DNA of 64,000 nucleotides, taken from the NCBI RefSeq assembly GCF_900446215.1, contig NZ_UAQZ01000013.1, positions 248,001-312,000 of the forward strand, read 5' to 3'. Positions 33,379 through 41,630 of the stretch are shown here, piece by piece. The translations under genes and the position numbers were made by a program. This stretch comes from Burkholderia cenocepacia (lineage in GTDB: Bacteria > Pseudomonadota > Gammaproteobacteria > Burkholderiales > Burkholderiaceae). Position 1 is the first letter of the stretch. Every line of letters begins with the position of its first letter. Under the pieces are notes generated by a model, which was given only the letters and a program-made list of their open reading frames with translations, was not told the DNA's origin and did not search any database.

Positions 33379-34566
33379 ATGAAAGCACCCGTCAACCGTT
33401 ATGCAATCCTCATTTTATCGGCCGCGTCGCTCGGTACGACCGCCGCTCACGCGCAGAGCAGCGTGACGCTGTACGGCGTCGTCGACGATTCGCTCGCGTA
33501 CGTGAACAACCAGCAGGGACATTCGAACGTCTACATGCGCGACGGCAACCTGTACGCGTCGAAGTTCGGGCTGCGCGGCGACGAGGATCTCGGCGGCGGC
33601 ACGCACGCGATCTTCGACCTGCAGGCCGGCTTCAACCTGAATACGGGCGCGCAGGCCGCCGCCGGCACGATCTTCAATCGCCAGGCCTTCGTCGGCCTGC
33701 GCAACGCCAGCTATGGCACGGTCACGGCCGGCCGCCAGTACACCCCCTACTTCCTGTTGGTCGGCCCGTACGCGTCGAGCAGCTGGCTGACCGGCGCCAC
33801 CGGGGCCCATCCGGGCGACATCGACGGCCTCGACACGACGATCCGCGTCAACAATTCGGTTACCTATACGTCCCCGACCTTCGCCGGGCTGACCGCGAGC
33901 GCGATGTACGCGTTCGGCGGCATTGCCGGCGCGACCGGCAAGGGCAACACGTTCAGCGCCGCGCTGCGCTACGCGAACGGGCCGGTCGGCATCGCGGCCG
34001 GCTACCTGCGGATCAACAGCTCGGGCTCGTCCGCCGGCTTCCTGAACCCGGCCACCGCGTCGTCGGGCAGCTTCGCCGTGTCCGTGCTGAACCAGGGCTA
34101 CCTGACCGCGAAGGCCGTCGAGCAGGTCGCGGCGGCCGGCAACTACACGCTCGGCGACCTGACGCTGGGGCTCAACTATTCGAACGTGAAGTACCTGCCC
34201 GGCAACGGCTCGGCGTTCACCGACACGGCCGTGTTCAACACCTACGGCGCGCTTGCCGCATACCGCTTCACGCCGACGTTCTCGGTGGCCGGCGCATTCG
34301 CGTACACGCTCGCATCGAAGGCAAACGGTGTCGCGAGCGCGGCCCGTTATCAACAATATTCGCTGAAGGAGTCGTACAGCCTGTCGAAACGCACGACGCT
34401 CTACGCGCTGCAGGCGTACACGCATTCGAGCGGGCAGACGCTCGGCGCGCAAGGCGCCGGCCACATCGTCGACGCGGCGCCGATCGTCGGCGATTCGCAG
34501 CAGCTCACGCCGTCGACCACGCACGGCCAGTTCGTCGGCATGGCCGGGATCGCCGTCACGTTCTGA
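33379..34566 (+). CDS. Outer-membrane general porin (Gram-negative porin family)
   Basis: A 395-residue 16-strand-type porin. It has a clear signal peptide (ILILSAASLGTTAAHAQSSV) and the standard betaproteobacterial opening SSVTLYGVVDDSLAYVNNQ. Conserved pieces include SKFGLRGDEDLGGGTHAIFDLQAGFNLNTG, RQAFVGLRNASYGTVTAGRQYTP in the region leading to the constriction loop, and a final strand ending GIAVTF with terminal Phe, required for Bam-mediated assembly. It lies 114 bases after the glycosidase, with a CCGGAGATCGACA ribosome site. It probably admits the same substrate across the outer membrane, though general porins are not strictly specific. Confidence 0.93.
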   Translation: MKAPVNRYAILILSAASLGTTAAHAQSSVTLYGVVDDSLAYVNNQQGHSNVYMRDGNLYASKFGLRGDEDLGGGTHAIFDLQAGFNLNTGAQAAAGTIFNRQAFVGLRNASYGTVTAGRQYTPYFLLVGPYASSSWLTGATGAHPGDIDGLDTTIRVNNSVTYTSPTFAGLTASAMYAFGGIAGATGKGNTFSAALRYANGPVGIAAGYLRINSSGSSAGFLNPATASSGSFAVSVLNQGYLTAKAVEQVAAAGNYTLGDLTLGLNYSNVKYLPGNGSAFTDTAVFNTYGALAAYRFTPTFSVAGAFAYTLASKANGVASAARYQQYSLKESYSLSKRTTLYALQAYTHSSGQTLGAQGAGHIVDAAPIVGDSQQLTPSTTHGQFVGMAGIAVTF

Positions 34567-34575
34567 AACCCGCCC

Positions 34576-34598
34576 GGCGGCGCCTTCGGCGCGCCGCC
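34576..34598 (+). terminator. Hairpin after the porin gene
   Basis: GGCGGCGC pairs with GCGCCGCC around CTTCGGC, 10 bases after the porin stop. It lacks a T-tract, so it may be a weak terminator or an mRNA 3' stabiliser. Confidence 0.45.
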
Positions 34599-34879
34599 TG
34601 TGCCCGGACGATACGCATGCCGTGCGTGCCCGTCCGGGCGCCCGATCCGCGTTCGCCGCTGCCTTCGCGCCGCTGTTTTCCCCGCCCCGTCGGCCCGCCA
34701 CGCACACCGCGCGGGTTTTCTCGATCGCCGCGATACCTTACAATTCGTCAGGTTTACCCCTTCTGCATGCCCCCTTCTTGCAGTCCTGACACCGCGGTAC
34801 ACTCGACGCACGCCGTATCAGGGTCCGACGCGCCACAGGCGCGCCGGGCGGCGTCGCGCCTCGTTGCGCCCACAACTGG
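34599..34879. other. Gene-free region before the BCCT transporter
   Basis: I see no gene here. TTGCAG and TACACT (about 34785-34810) resemble -35 and -10 elements but with a spacer of only 14 bases, so the promoter is uncertain. Confidence 0.3.
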
Positions 34880-36910
34880 ATGCCCGCCATGCCGGATTCC
34901 CGTCCCATGCCCCGCACGACATTCAAGCCGCAGGTCGTCCTGCTGGCGCTCGCCGTCATCGGCGCACTACTCGTCGTATGCGCACTGCACCCGAGCGAAG
35001 CCGGTGCGCTGTTCTCCGCCGGCCAGCAATGGGTCATCGCACGTTTCGACTGGTTCTACGTGCTCGCCGTCACCGGCTTCCTCGTGTTTCTCGTGCTGAT
35101 CGCCGCCAGCGACTTCGGCAATATCCGGCTCGGCCCCGACGATGCCGAACCCGAATTCAGCTTCGTGTCGTGGACGGCCATGCTGTTCGCGGCCGGCATG
35201 GGCATCGGCCTGATGTACTTCGGCGTCGGCGAGCCGATGCAGCACTTCCTGAAGCCGCCGACGGTCGACCCCGGCACGCCTGCCGCCGCGCGCGAGGCGA
35301 TGCTGATGACCTTCTTCCACTGGGGCTTCCATGCGTGGGCGATCTACGGGCTGATGGGGCTCGTGCTCGCGTACTTCGGCTTCCGCTACAACCTGCCGCT
35401 GACGCTGCGCTCGGGGCTGTATCCGGTGCTGCGCGAGCGCATCAACGGCTGGATCGGCCACACCGTCGATGCGTTCGCGCTGGTCGGCACGGTCGCCGGG
35501 ATCGCGACGACGCTCGGCTACGGCGTGATGCAGCTGAGCGCGGGCCTGCATACGGTCGCCGGGTGGGACACGGGCAGCAACCTGTTCCGCATCGGGCTCG
35601 TCGCGGTGGTCGTGATCCTCGCGGGCGTGTCGGCCGCGACCGGCCTCGACAAGGGCGTGCGCCGGCTGTCCGAGCTGAACCTGCTGCTCGCGTTCCTGCT
35701 GCTCGCCTTCGTGGTCGTCGCGGGCCCGACGGCCTTCCTGCTGCGCGCGCTCGGCGACAACATCGGCCAGTACCTGTCGAGCCTCGTCGACCTGTCGTTC
35801 CGCACCTATGCGTATGCGCCGCCGCGCGAGGAAGGCTGGTTCGGCGGCTGGACGATCCTCTACTGGGCATGGTGGGTGTCGTGGTCGCCGTTCGTCGGCA
35901 TGTTCATCGCGCGCATCTCGCGCGGCCGCACGATCCGCCAGTTCGTGATCGGCGTGCTGCTCGTGCCGACCGCGTTCAACCTCGTGTGGATGACCGTGTT
36001 CGGCAACAGCGCGATCTGGCTCGATACGCACGGCGCGGCCGGCGCGCTCGCGCAGACGGCCACCAACGTCGATGCGCTGCTGTTCCGCTTCTTCGATTTC
36101 CTGCCGTTGCCGCAACTGCTGTCGATCGTCGCGATCGTGCTGATCGCGGTGTTCTTCGTCACGTCCGCCGATTCGGGCGCGTTCGTGATCGACCAGATCG
36201 CGACGCGCGGCAGCGCGCAGTCGCCGGTCTGGCAGCGGCTGTTCTGGGCCGCGCTGCTCGGCGTGACGGCCGCGGTCCTGCTCGTCGCGGGCGGGCTCGG
36301 CGCGCTGCAGGCGATGACGCTGATCGCCGCGCTGCCGGTGGCCATCATCATGCTCGCGCTCTGCTACGGGCTGTGGCGCGGGCTCGCGGCCGATCGCGCG
36401 CACTATTCGCAGGACGTCGCGCCTGCAACGAGCTTCTGGACCGGCCAGCACTGGCGCCATCGCCTGACGCACATCCTGCGGCAGACGACCGAGGCCGAGG
36501 CGCGCCAGTTCGTCGCGGAAACGGTCGAACCCGCGCTGCGCAAGGTCGCCGCCGAGTTGCGCGCGAGCGGGGTCGATGCGCACGTGCAGCGCGACGGCGA
36601 CGATGCGGTGCGGCTCACCGTGCCGACCGCCGAACACCGCGATTTCGTGTACGGCGTGCGCGTCACCGCGAAATCCGCGGCCGCGTTCCTGGTGCGCGAG
36701 GCGGCCGAACCCGACGAAGCGCGTGCGCACGTGTATGGCATCGTCACGTTCTTCGAGGACGGCCGGCTCGGCTACGACGTCGAATACCTGCGCGGCGACG
36801 AAGTGATCGCCGACGTGCTGCGCCAATATGAACGCTACGTGTCGCTGGCCGCGGACAAGCGCACGCACCTGCTCAGCCGGGCTCCGGGACACGCGACGGA
36901 GGCCGAATGA
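34880..36910 (+). CDS. BCCT-family betaine/choline/carnitine transporter with long C-terminal domain
   Basis: A 676-residue transporter, long like BetT. It has 12 membrane segments; the family core is seen in AAGMGIGLMYFGVGEPMQHF (glycine-rich TM3) and in the tryptophan-rich segment TILYWAWWVSWSPFVGMFIARISRGRTIRQF, which forms the trimethylammonium aromatic box. The stretch FFVTSADSGAFVIDQIATRG is also typical. About 170 hydrophilic residues after the last helix form a C-terminal regulatory domain, which in BetT senses osmolarity. The substrate is a quaternary ammonium compound, most likely choline or betaine. Starts at 34880, 34889 or 34907 are all possible. It overlaps the next small gene by ATGA. 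Confidence 0.93.
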   Translation: MPAMPDSRPMPRTTFKPQVVLLALAVIGALLVVCALHPSEAGALFSAGQQWVIARFDWFYVLAVTGFLVFLVLIAASDFGNIRLGPDDAEPEFSFVSWTAMLFAAGMGIGLMYFGVGEPMQHFLKPPTVDPGTPAAAREAMLMTFFHWGFHAWAIYGLMGLVLAYFGFRYNLPLTLRSGLYPVLRERINGWIGHTVDAFALVGTVAGIATTLGYGVMQLSAGLHTVAGWDTGSNLFRIGLVAVVVILAGVSAATGLDKGVRRLSELNLLLAFLLLAFVVVAGPTAFLLRALGDNIGQYLSSLVDLSFRTYAYAPPREEGWFGGWTILYWAWWVSWSPFVGMFIARISRGRTIRQFVIGVLLVPTAFNLVWMTVFGNSAIWLDTHGAAGALAQTATNVDALLFRFFDFLPLPQLLSIVAIVLIAVFFVTSADSGAFVIDQIATRGSAQSPVWQRLFWAALLGVTAAVLLVAGGLGALQAMTLIAALPVAIIMLALCYGLWRGLAADRAHYSQDVAPATSFWTGQHWRHRLTHILRQTTEAEARQFVAETVEPALRKVAAELRASGVDAHVQRDGDDAVRLTVPTAEHRDFVYGVRVTAKSAAAFLVREAAEPDEARAHVYGIVTFFEDGRLGYDVEYLRGDEVIADVLRQYERYVSLAADKRTHLLSRAPGHATEAE

Positions 36911-37218
36911 GCGGGCTGCTGCACAGCCGCGCGGCCGACGTCATCGCGCTCGGCACCCTCGCCGTGCTGTACCTCGGCGGCGCGGGCCTCGCGCTGTGGC
37001 GAATCCGCGCCGCGGCGCCGCTCGGCAAGGTCTACTGGAGCGTCTGCGCGGCGCTGCTCGCCGGCGGCGCCGTCGCGATGGGCGGCAACCTGTCGCCGGT
37101 GCCGAACAGCGGCGAAATGCCGCCCGGTTTCGCGCTCGGCGCCGAGGCCGTGCTGCTCGGCCTCGCGCTGGTGGCCGGTGGTTGCGCGTGGCTGATGCTG
37201 CGCGCGCGCAAACGCTGA
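36907..37218 (+). CDS. Small three-helix membrane protein coupled to the BCCT transporter
   Basis: A 103-residue protein of unknown function. Three hydrophobic segments are visible: VIALGTLAVLYLGGAGLALW (about 12-31), YWSVCAALLAGGAVAMGGNL (about 43-62) and EAVLLGLALVAGGCAWLML (about 79-97), followed by a basic end, RARKR. The ATG overlaps the BCCT stop (ATGA), so it is made from the same mRNA by coupled translation. An accessory or regulatory subunit of the transporter is a reasonable guess, not more. I recognise no family. Confidence 0.7.
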   Translation: MSGLLHSRAADVIALGTLAVLYLGGAGLALWRIRAAAPLGKVYWSVCAALLAGGAVAMGGNLSPVPNSGEMPPGFALGAEAVLLGLALVAGGCAWLMLRARKR

Positions 37219-37260
37219 TACCCGCAGGCCCCGCTTCGTCACGCGCACACCGCAGCATGT

Positions 37261-37282
37261 GGGGCGAACGGGCCGTCGCCCC
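37261..37282. terminator. Hairpin between convergent genes
   Basis: GGGGCGA and TCGCCCC enclose an 8-base loop 42 bases after the small membrane gene and 31 bases past the end of the converging methyltransferase gene. Only a short CCTTCCC follows. Confidence 0.4.
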
Positions 37283-37312
37283 TTCCCTGATCCGCTGCTT
37301 TCACGCGACGCG

Positions 37313-38161
37313 TCATGCGGACGGCGCACGCGCCGTCACGAGCCAACACGCCGCATCGAAGCGCACCTCGGCGCCGTGCACGTACGGCTCGAACGCCGCG
37401 CGCATCGTATCGATCACGCGCCGCCGCGTCGCTTCGTCCGTCTCCAGCAACGCCAGGCCGACCGGGCCCAGCCGCGCAATGTAGTCGTCCAGCGCGGATT
37501 CCGGCAGCACACATGACCGCTCGACCGGCTCGATCGCAACGTCGGCCCAGCCGCTGTCCGCCAGCACCGACGCGATCCGCTGGCGGTCGCCGAACGCGAA
37601 CTGCCCCGGCGCGCCGGGCTGCCGCGCGGGCAGGTTCGGCAGCAGCGGCGCGGCCGCCCGCTCGGCCGTCGTCATGAACGGGTTGTCGGCCGCGCCGCGC
37701 CACGCGACGAACCGCATCTGCGCGGCGGGCCGCGCCGCCTGCCGCAGGTTCGCGAACGCCCGCACCGGATCGTCGAAGAACATCACGCCGAGACGCGACA
37801 CGATCAGGTCGACGCTCGCCGGCTCGAATGCATGCGTCTGCACGTCCGCGCACACGAACCGGGCAGGCAGGCCGCTGCGGTCGGCACGCGCCCGCGCGGC
37901 GTCGATCATCCGCGCCGAAATGTCGATGCCCGTGCACTGCGTGCTCGCACCGAGCCGCCTCGCGATCGCGAGCGTAACGGCGCCGGTGCCGCAACCGACA
38001 TCGAGCACGCGCGTGGCGGACGACGCAGCCGCAGCCGCCGCCAGCAGCGTTTCGAACGGCTCGAACATCCGGTCCAGCAGCGCCTGCGCATCGACCCACG
38101 CGCGCCCCGACGGACCATTCCAGAGCGCGGCTTGCGCTTCGTTGGGCCGGTTGGTTTCCAT
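37313..38161 (-). CDS. Class I SAM-dependent methyltransferase
   Basis: A 282-residue methyltransferase with a Rossmann core: motif I is VLDVGCGTGAVTLA (about residues 73-86), the post-I acidic residue lies in CTGIDISARMID, motif II in RFVCADVQTHAFEPASVDLIVSRLGVMFFDDPVRAFANL. The sequence resembles UbiE/Methyltransf_11-type proteins, but the substrate is not given by these motifs. The C-terminal third (EPVERSCVLPESALDDYIARLGPVGLALL) probably forms the substrate lid. It is a single gene, convergent with the BCCT unit and divergent from the phosphoesterase at 38326, with a 164-base shared upstream region. Confidence 0.82.
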   Translation of the reverse strand: METNRPNEAQAALWNGPSGRAWVDAQALLDRMFEPFETLLAAAAAASSATRVLDVGCGTGAVTLAIARRLGASTQCTGIDISARMIDAARARADRSGLPARFVCADVQTHAFEPASVDLIVSRLGVMFFDDPVRAFANLRQAARPAAQMRFVAWRGAADNPFMTTAERAAAPLLPNLPARQPGAPGQFAFGDRQRIASVLADSGWADVAIEPVERSCVLPESALDDYIARLGPVGLALLETDEATRRRVIDTMRAAFEPYVHGAEVRFDAACWLVTARAPSA

Positions 38162-38325
38162 CGTCGATCCCCTTCCGATTCATTGATGACGAACCGGACT
38201 GTGCTGCTTCAAGCCGGCTTGAAGTCAAGGCCGGCCCGTGCGCGCCTGCGTCGCGCCCCGTTTTTCACATTTCTTACATTCGCGCTGCGTATCGTTGACG
38301 ACTTTCCTACGGTGCCTCCCCTCCC

Positions 38326-39789
38326 ATGCGACGATTCCTCACGCGCGCGCTGCTCGTACGTTGCGCCCCTCTGGTTGCCCTCGCCACGCTGTCCGCGTGC
38401 TCGAATCACATCGATACGCCGGACGATCCGGCCAGCGTGTCGGCCAACGTCCAGGCCGCATGGGTCGAGATCGGCGATGCGAACCAGGCGATCGCGCGCG
38501 TCATCACGAACTACACGCCCGCGTCGGCCAGCGATCCGCTGTGCCCGCAGTTGACCGTCGACGGCAAGCTGTCGCGCATGACGCTGCGCGCAGCCGCGGC
38601 GACCGTCGCCCAGCGGACGACCGCCAGCGACCCGGCCGATTCGAAACCATCGAGCTTCCCGGTGTCCGTCTGCGAGGCGACGCTGCCGGCCGGCGCGCAG
38701 GCGGCGAGCGTCGCGGGCCGCACGCTGCCGCTGCCGAAAGCGCAGCCGCAGCGCATCGCGATCATCGCCGACACGGGTTGCCGGATGAAGAAGGCCGACA
38801 ACGCCTGGCAGGCGTGCAACGATGCCGCGGTCTGGCCGCTCGACACCATCGCGGCCAGCGTCGCGAAGCTGTCGCCGGATCTCGTGCTGCACGTCGGCGA
38901 CTACCACTATCGCGAAAACGCATGCCCGCCGGACATCGCCGGCTGCAAGGACAGCCCGTGGGGCTACGGCTGGGATACGTGGCAGGCCGACCTGTTCCGC
39001 CCGGCCGCGCCGTTGCTCGCGAAGGCGCCGTGGGTCGTCGTGCGCGGCAATCACGAGGAATGCGCGCGGGCCGGCCAGGGCTGGTTCCGCTTCCTCGACC
39101 CGCGCCCGTATTCGGCCGCACGCTCGTGCGACGATCCGGCCAACGACAACAACGCGAACTATTCGGAACCCTATGCGGTGTCGCTCGGCGGCGGCTCGCA
39201 GGTGATCGTGTTCGATACCGCGAAGGTCGGCCGCACGCCGCTCAAGACGACCGACGCACAGTTCGGCATCTACCAGAAACAATTCCAGACGGTCGCATCG
39301 CTCGCGTCGAAGGCCGGCATGACGACGACGATCTTCACGAACCATCATCCGATCCTCGCGTTCGCGCCGATCGCCGGCAGCACGCCCGCGCCGGGCAACC
39401 TCGCGCTGCAATCGGTGATGTCGAGCCTCAACGCGCAGGCGTACTACCCGCCGGGCGTGCACGTCGCGCTGCATGGCCACGTGCATGATTTCCAGGCGAT
39501 CAACTTCTCGTCCGGGCACCCGGCGACGATCGTGTCCGGCAACGGCGGCGACAACCTCGACGTCGCGCTGCCCGACCCGTTCCCGGCCGGCCTGACGCCC
39601 GCGCCGGGCGCCGTGATCGAGCGGCTGTCGCACAACAACAGCTTCGGTTTCCTGATCATGGAGCGCAACGCGGCACCGGCGACGGGCTGGGTGTTCCATG
39701 CGTATTCGGCGGCCGGCAAGCTACTCGCGTCGTGCAACCAGTCGGGCACGACGCTCGCCTGCGACAAGACGGGATTCATCGCGCCGTGA
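38326..39789 (+). CDS. Lipoprotein calcineurin-like metallophosphoesterase
   Basis: A 487-residue exported phosphoesterase. The N-terminus is a lipoprotein signal with lipobox LSAC (Cys25). The dinuclear-metal motifs are in order: IIADTGCRM (D-x-x shifted from the usual DxH), VLHVGDYHYRE (GDxx), VVVRGNHEE (GNHE), FTNHHPIL and LHGHVHDFQ (GHxH). A cysteine-rich insertion (ENACPPDIAGCKDSPW) and Cys pairs suggest disulfides in the periplasm. The first motif has Thr-Gly where many members have a His ligand. The gene stop overlaps the GTG of the di-haem peroxidase gene (GTGA), so they are coupled. Its natural substrate is unknown. Confidence 0.86.
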   Translation: MRRFLTRALLVRCAPLVALATLSACSNHIDTPDDPASVSANVQAAWVEIGDANQAIARVITNYTPASASDPLCPQLTVDGKLSRMTLRAAAATVAQRTTASDPADSKPSSFPVSVCEATLPAGAQAASVAGRTLPLPKAQPQRIAIIADTGCRMKKADNAWQACNDAAVWPLDTIAASVAKLSPDLVLHVGDYHYRENACPPDIAGCKDSPWGYGWDTWQADLFRPAAPLLAKAPWVVVRGNHEECARAGQGWFRFLDPRPYSAARSCDDPANDNNANYSEPYAVSLGGGSQVIVFDTAKVGRTPLKTTDAQFGIYQKQFQTVASLASKAGMTTTIFTNHHPILAFAPIAGSTPAPGNLALQSVMSSLNAQAYYPPGVHVALHGHVHDFQAINFSSGHPATIVSGNGGDNLDVALPDPFPAGLTPAPGAVIERLSHNNSFGFLIMERNAAPATGWVFHAYSAAGKLLASCNQSGTTLACDKTGFIAP

Positions 39790-41171
39790 GTAAAGCAGTT
39801 CGATGTGAAGGCCACGGCGTACGCGGCCGGCGGACGCTGCACGCGCTTGCCGCCACCCTGTTCGCCGGCCTGACGCTCACGGCCCACGCCGCGCCTGCGG
39901 AAACGGTCCTGCTTCCGGGCGCACCGCCGTCGCGCGTCGTCGACACGATCGGCAACGGCACGCCGCAGGTGACCGGCAAGATCGACGCGGCCACCGCGCG
40001 CTTCGCGCCGGACCCGATGCTCGTCGCGCTCGGCCGCCGAATCTTCTTCGACCCGCGGCTGTCCGAGCCGCGCGGTATGTCCTGCGCGGGTTGCCACGAT
40101 CCGGGCCGCGCGTTCGCGCCGACGCTGTCGGCCGCATCGCTCGCGGGGCCCGGCGTGCCGGAAGGCAGCCGGCCCGGGCGCTTCAGCCAGCGCAATGCGC
40201 CGTCGCTGCTGTATGTGCGCTACGTGCCGCGCCGCCACTTCTACCAGGACGACGATGCGCCCGCGCCGTCGCCGTTCGGCGGCCTGTTCAGCGACGGCCG
40301 CGCGGATACGCTCGCCGAGCAGATCCGCGGGCCGCTGTTCGATCCGAACGAGATGAACAACCGGTCGCCGGCCGCGCTGCTGCGCAAGGTCAACGCGACC
40401 GAACTCGCGCCCGATCTCGCCGCACGCTTCGGCGCGCCGGTGCGGCGCGATCCCGAACAATTGGTGCGTGCGCTGGGCTCGGCCGTCGAAGCCTACCTGC
40501 AGAGCGACGAGATGGCGCCGTTCACGTCGCGCTTCGATGCGTTCCTGCGCACGCGCAAGCCGCTCGCGCCGGCCGAGATGCGCGGCCTCGCGCTGTTCAG
40601 GAATCCGGACAAGGGCAATTGCATGACCTGCCACACGCTGTCGGACACGTCGAGCCGCCCGGAACGCTCGCTGTTCACCGATTTCGGCTACGACGCGATC
40701 GCGGTGCCGCGCAACCGCGCGCTGCCGGCGAACCGCGACCCGCGCCATTTCGACAACGGGCTATGCGACACCGCGCGGCGGCTGCGCTGGCCCGAACCGA
40801 CGCAATGGTGCGGCTACCTGCGCACGCCCGGGCTGCGCAACGTCGCGGTCAAGCAGACGTTCATGCACAACGGCGTGTTCACGACGCTGCGCGACGCGGT
40901 CGCGTTCTACAACACGCGCTCGACCGATCCCGGCTTCTGGTATCACGGCGCCAAGACGTTCGACGACGTGCCGGCCGCCTATCGCGGCAACATCAACGTC
41001 AACTCGACGCCGATGAACCGCCGGCCCGGCACGCCACCCGCGCTGACCGACGCGGAAATCGACGACATCGTCGCGTTCCTCGGCACGCTGACCGACGCGC
41101 GCTATACGGGCCGCGCCGCCCCGACCGCCCCCGCCGCCCGGATCACGCGCGCCGCCGCGCCGGTGCGCTGA
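39786..41171 (+). CDS. Di-haem cytochrome c peroxidase (MauG/CcpA-type)
   Basis: A 461-residue periplasmic di-haem protein. Two haem c sites are visible: CAGCH (Cys100, Cys103, His104) and CMTCH (Cys279, Cys282, His283). Around them lie the usual LGRRIFFDPRLSEPRGMSCAGCHDP, FSQRNAPSLLYVRY and LRTPGLRNVAVKQTFMHNGVF. The start is a GTG at 39786 that overlaps the phosphoesterase stop; it gives a signal peptide RRTLHALAATLFAGLTLTAHA. Members reduce H2O2 or, like MauG, oxidise protein side chains. An alanine/proline-rich C-terminal tail follows the last conserved helix. The pairing with a phosphoesterase lipoprotein suggests a shared periplasmic task that is not known to me. Confidence 0.9.
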   Translation: MSKAVRCEGHGVRGRRTLHALAATLFAGLTLTAHAAPAETVLLPGAPPSRVVDTIGNGTPQVTGKIDAATARFAPDPMLVALGRRIFFDPRLSEPRGMSCAGCHDPGRAFAPTLSAASLAGPGVPEGSRPGRFSQRNAPSLLYVRYVPRRHFYQDDDAPAPSPFGGLFSDGRADTLAEQIRGPLFDPNEMNNRSPAALLRKVNATELAPDLAARFGAPVRRDPEQLVRALGSAVEAYLQSDEMAPFTSRFDAFLRTRKPLAPAEMRGLALFRNPDKGNCMTCHTLSDTSSRPERSLFTDFGYDAIAVPRNRALPANRDPRHFDNGLCDTARRLRWPEPTQWCGYLRTPGLRNVAVKQTFMHNGVFTTLRDAVAFYNTRSTDPGFWYHGAKTFDDVPAAYRGNINVNSTPMNRRPGTPPALTDAEIDDIVAFLGTLTDARYTGRAAPTAPAARITRAAAPVR

Positions 41172-41204
41172 CCCTGGCCGAACGGCCAGCCGACGCGCGC
41201 CCGC

Positions 41205-41258
41205 TTGCGGTTACCGCAAACACTGGTTATATTTACAGTACTGTATTTATGAACAGTG
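41205..41258 (+). promoter_or_regulatory. Promoter with LexA-type SOS box
   Basis: TTGCGG (41205-41210), a 17-base spacer and TATATT (41228-41233) form a good sigma70 promoter. Directly downstream lies TACTGTATTTATGAACAGTG (41239-41258), which fits CTGT-N8-ACAG and matches 16 of 20 positions of the E. coli LexA consensus. The box covers the expected transcription start and reaches the ribosome site (GTGAGG) of the next gene, so LexA would block it tightly. Confidence 0.72.
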
Positions 41259-41267
41259 AGGTGCGCG

Positions 41268-41546
41268 ATGGAACATCTGGTCCGTATCGTCAACGACACC
41301 GATCGCCAAGTGCTGGCGTGGCTGCGTGCCCAGGTCGGCGATGCCCGCGTCGAGCGCGCGGCACGTCAGCTCGGGCATACGCGCAAGCCCTTTCCGTCGG
41401 CCGTGTGCCGATATCTGGGCATGAGCGCGCCGGCAACGCTGCGGCCTGCCGCCGCCCGGCCGCGCGCGGCACGCGATTTCTCGGTGGGCGATCGCTACCT
41501 GTCGCTGATTCGCCAGCACCTCGCCACGCACACGGTCGGCCGATGA
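41268..41546 (+). CDS. Small protein of unknown function under a putative SOS box
   Basis: A 92-residue basic protein starting at ATG 41268 with GTGAGG as ribosome site. The N-terminal part (HLVRIVNDTDRQVLAWLRAQVGDARVERAARQLG) looks helical and resembles a DNA-binding helical bundle only loosely. The middle (RPAAARPRAARD) is a basic linker. The last 20 residues (FSVGDRYLSLIRQHLATHTV) form another helix. I recognise no family. The LexA-type box just upstream predicts induction by DNA damage. No repair genes adjoin it in this window: it stands between the di-haem peroxidase and a convergent MocR regulator. Confidence 0.7.
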   Translation: MEHLVRIVNDTDRQVLAWLRAQVGDARVERAARQLGHTRKPFPSAVCRYLGMSAPATLRPAAARPRAARDFSVGDRYLSLIRQHLATHTVGR

Positions 41547-41630
41547 AATGGCGGCGGCTCGCCGCTTCGGTCCCGCGTCCGGCCGGCGCACTCGCGTATT
41601 CGCAAGTCCGGCCGGCCGCCGCCGTCGCGC

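Noticed and set aside
41235..41244. ACAGTACTGT palindrome as a second LexA box
   Set aside because: It lacks the CTGT-N8-ACAG spacing; its right half is the start of the real box at 41239-41258.
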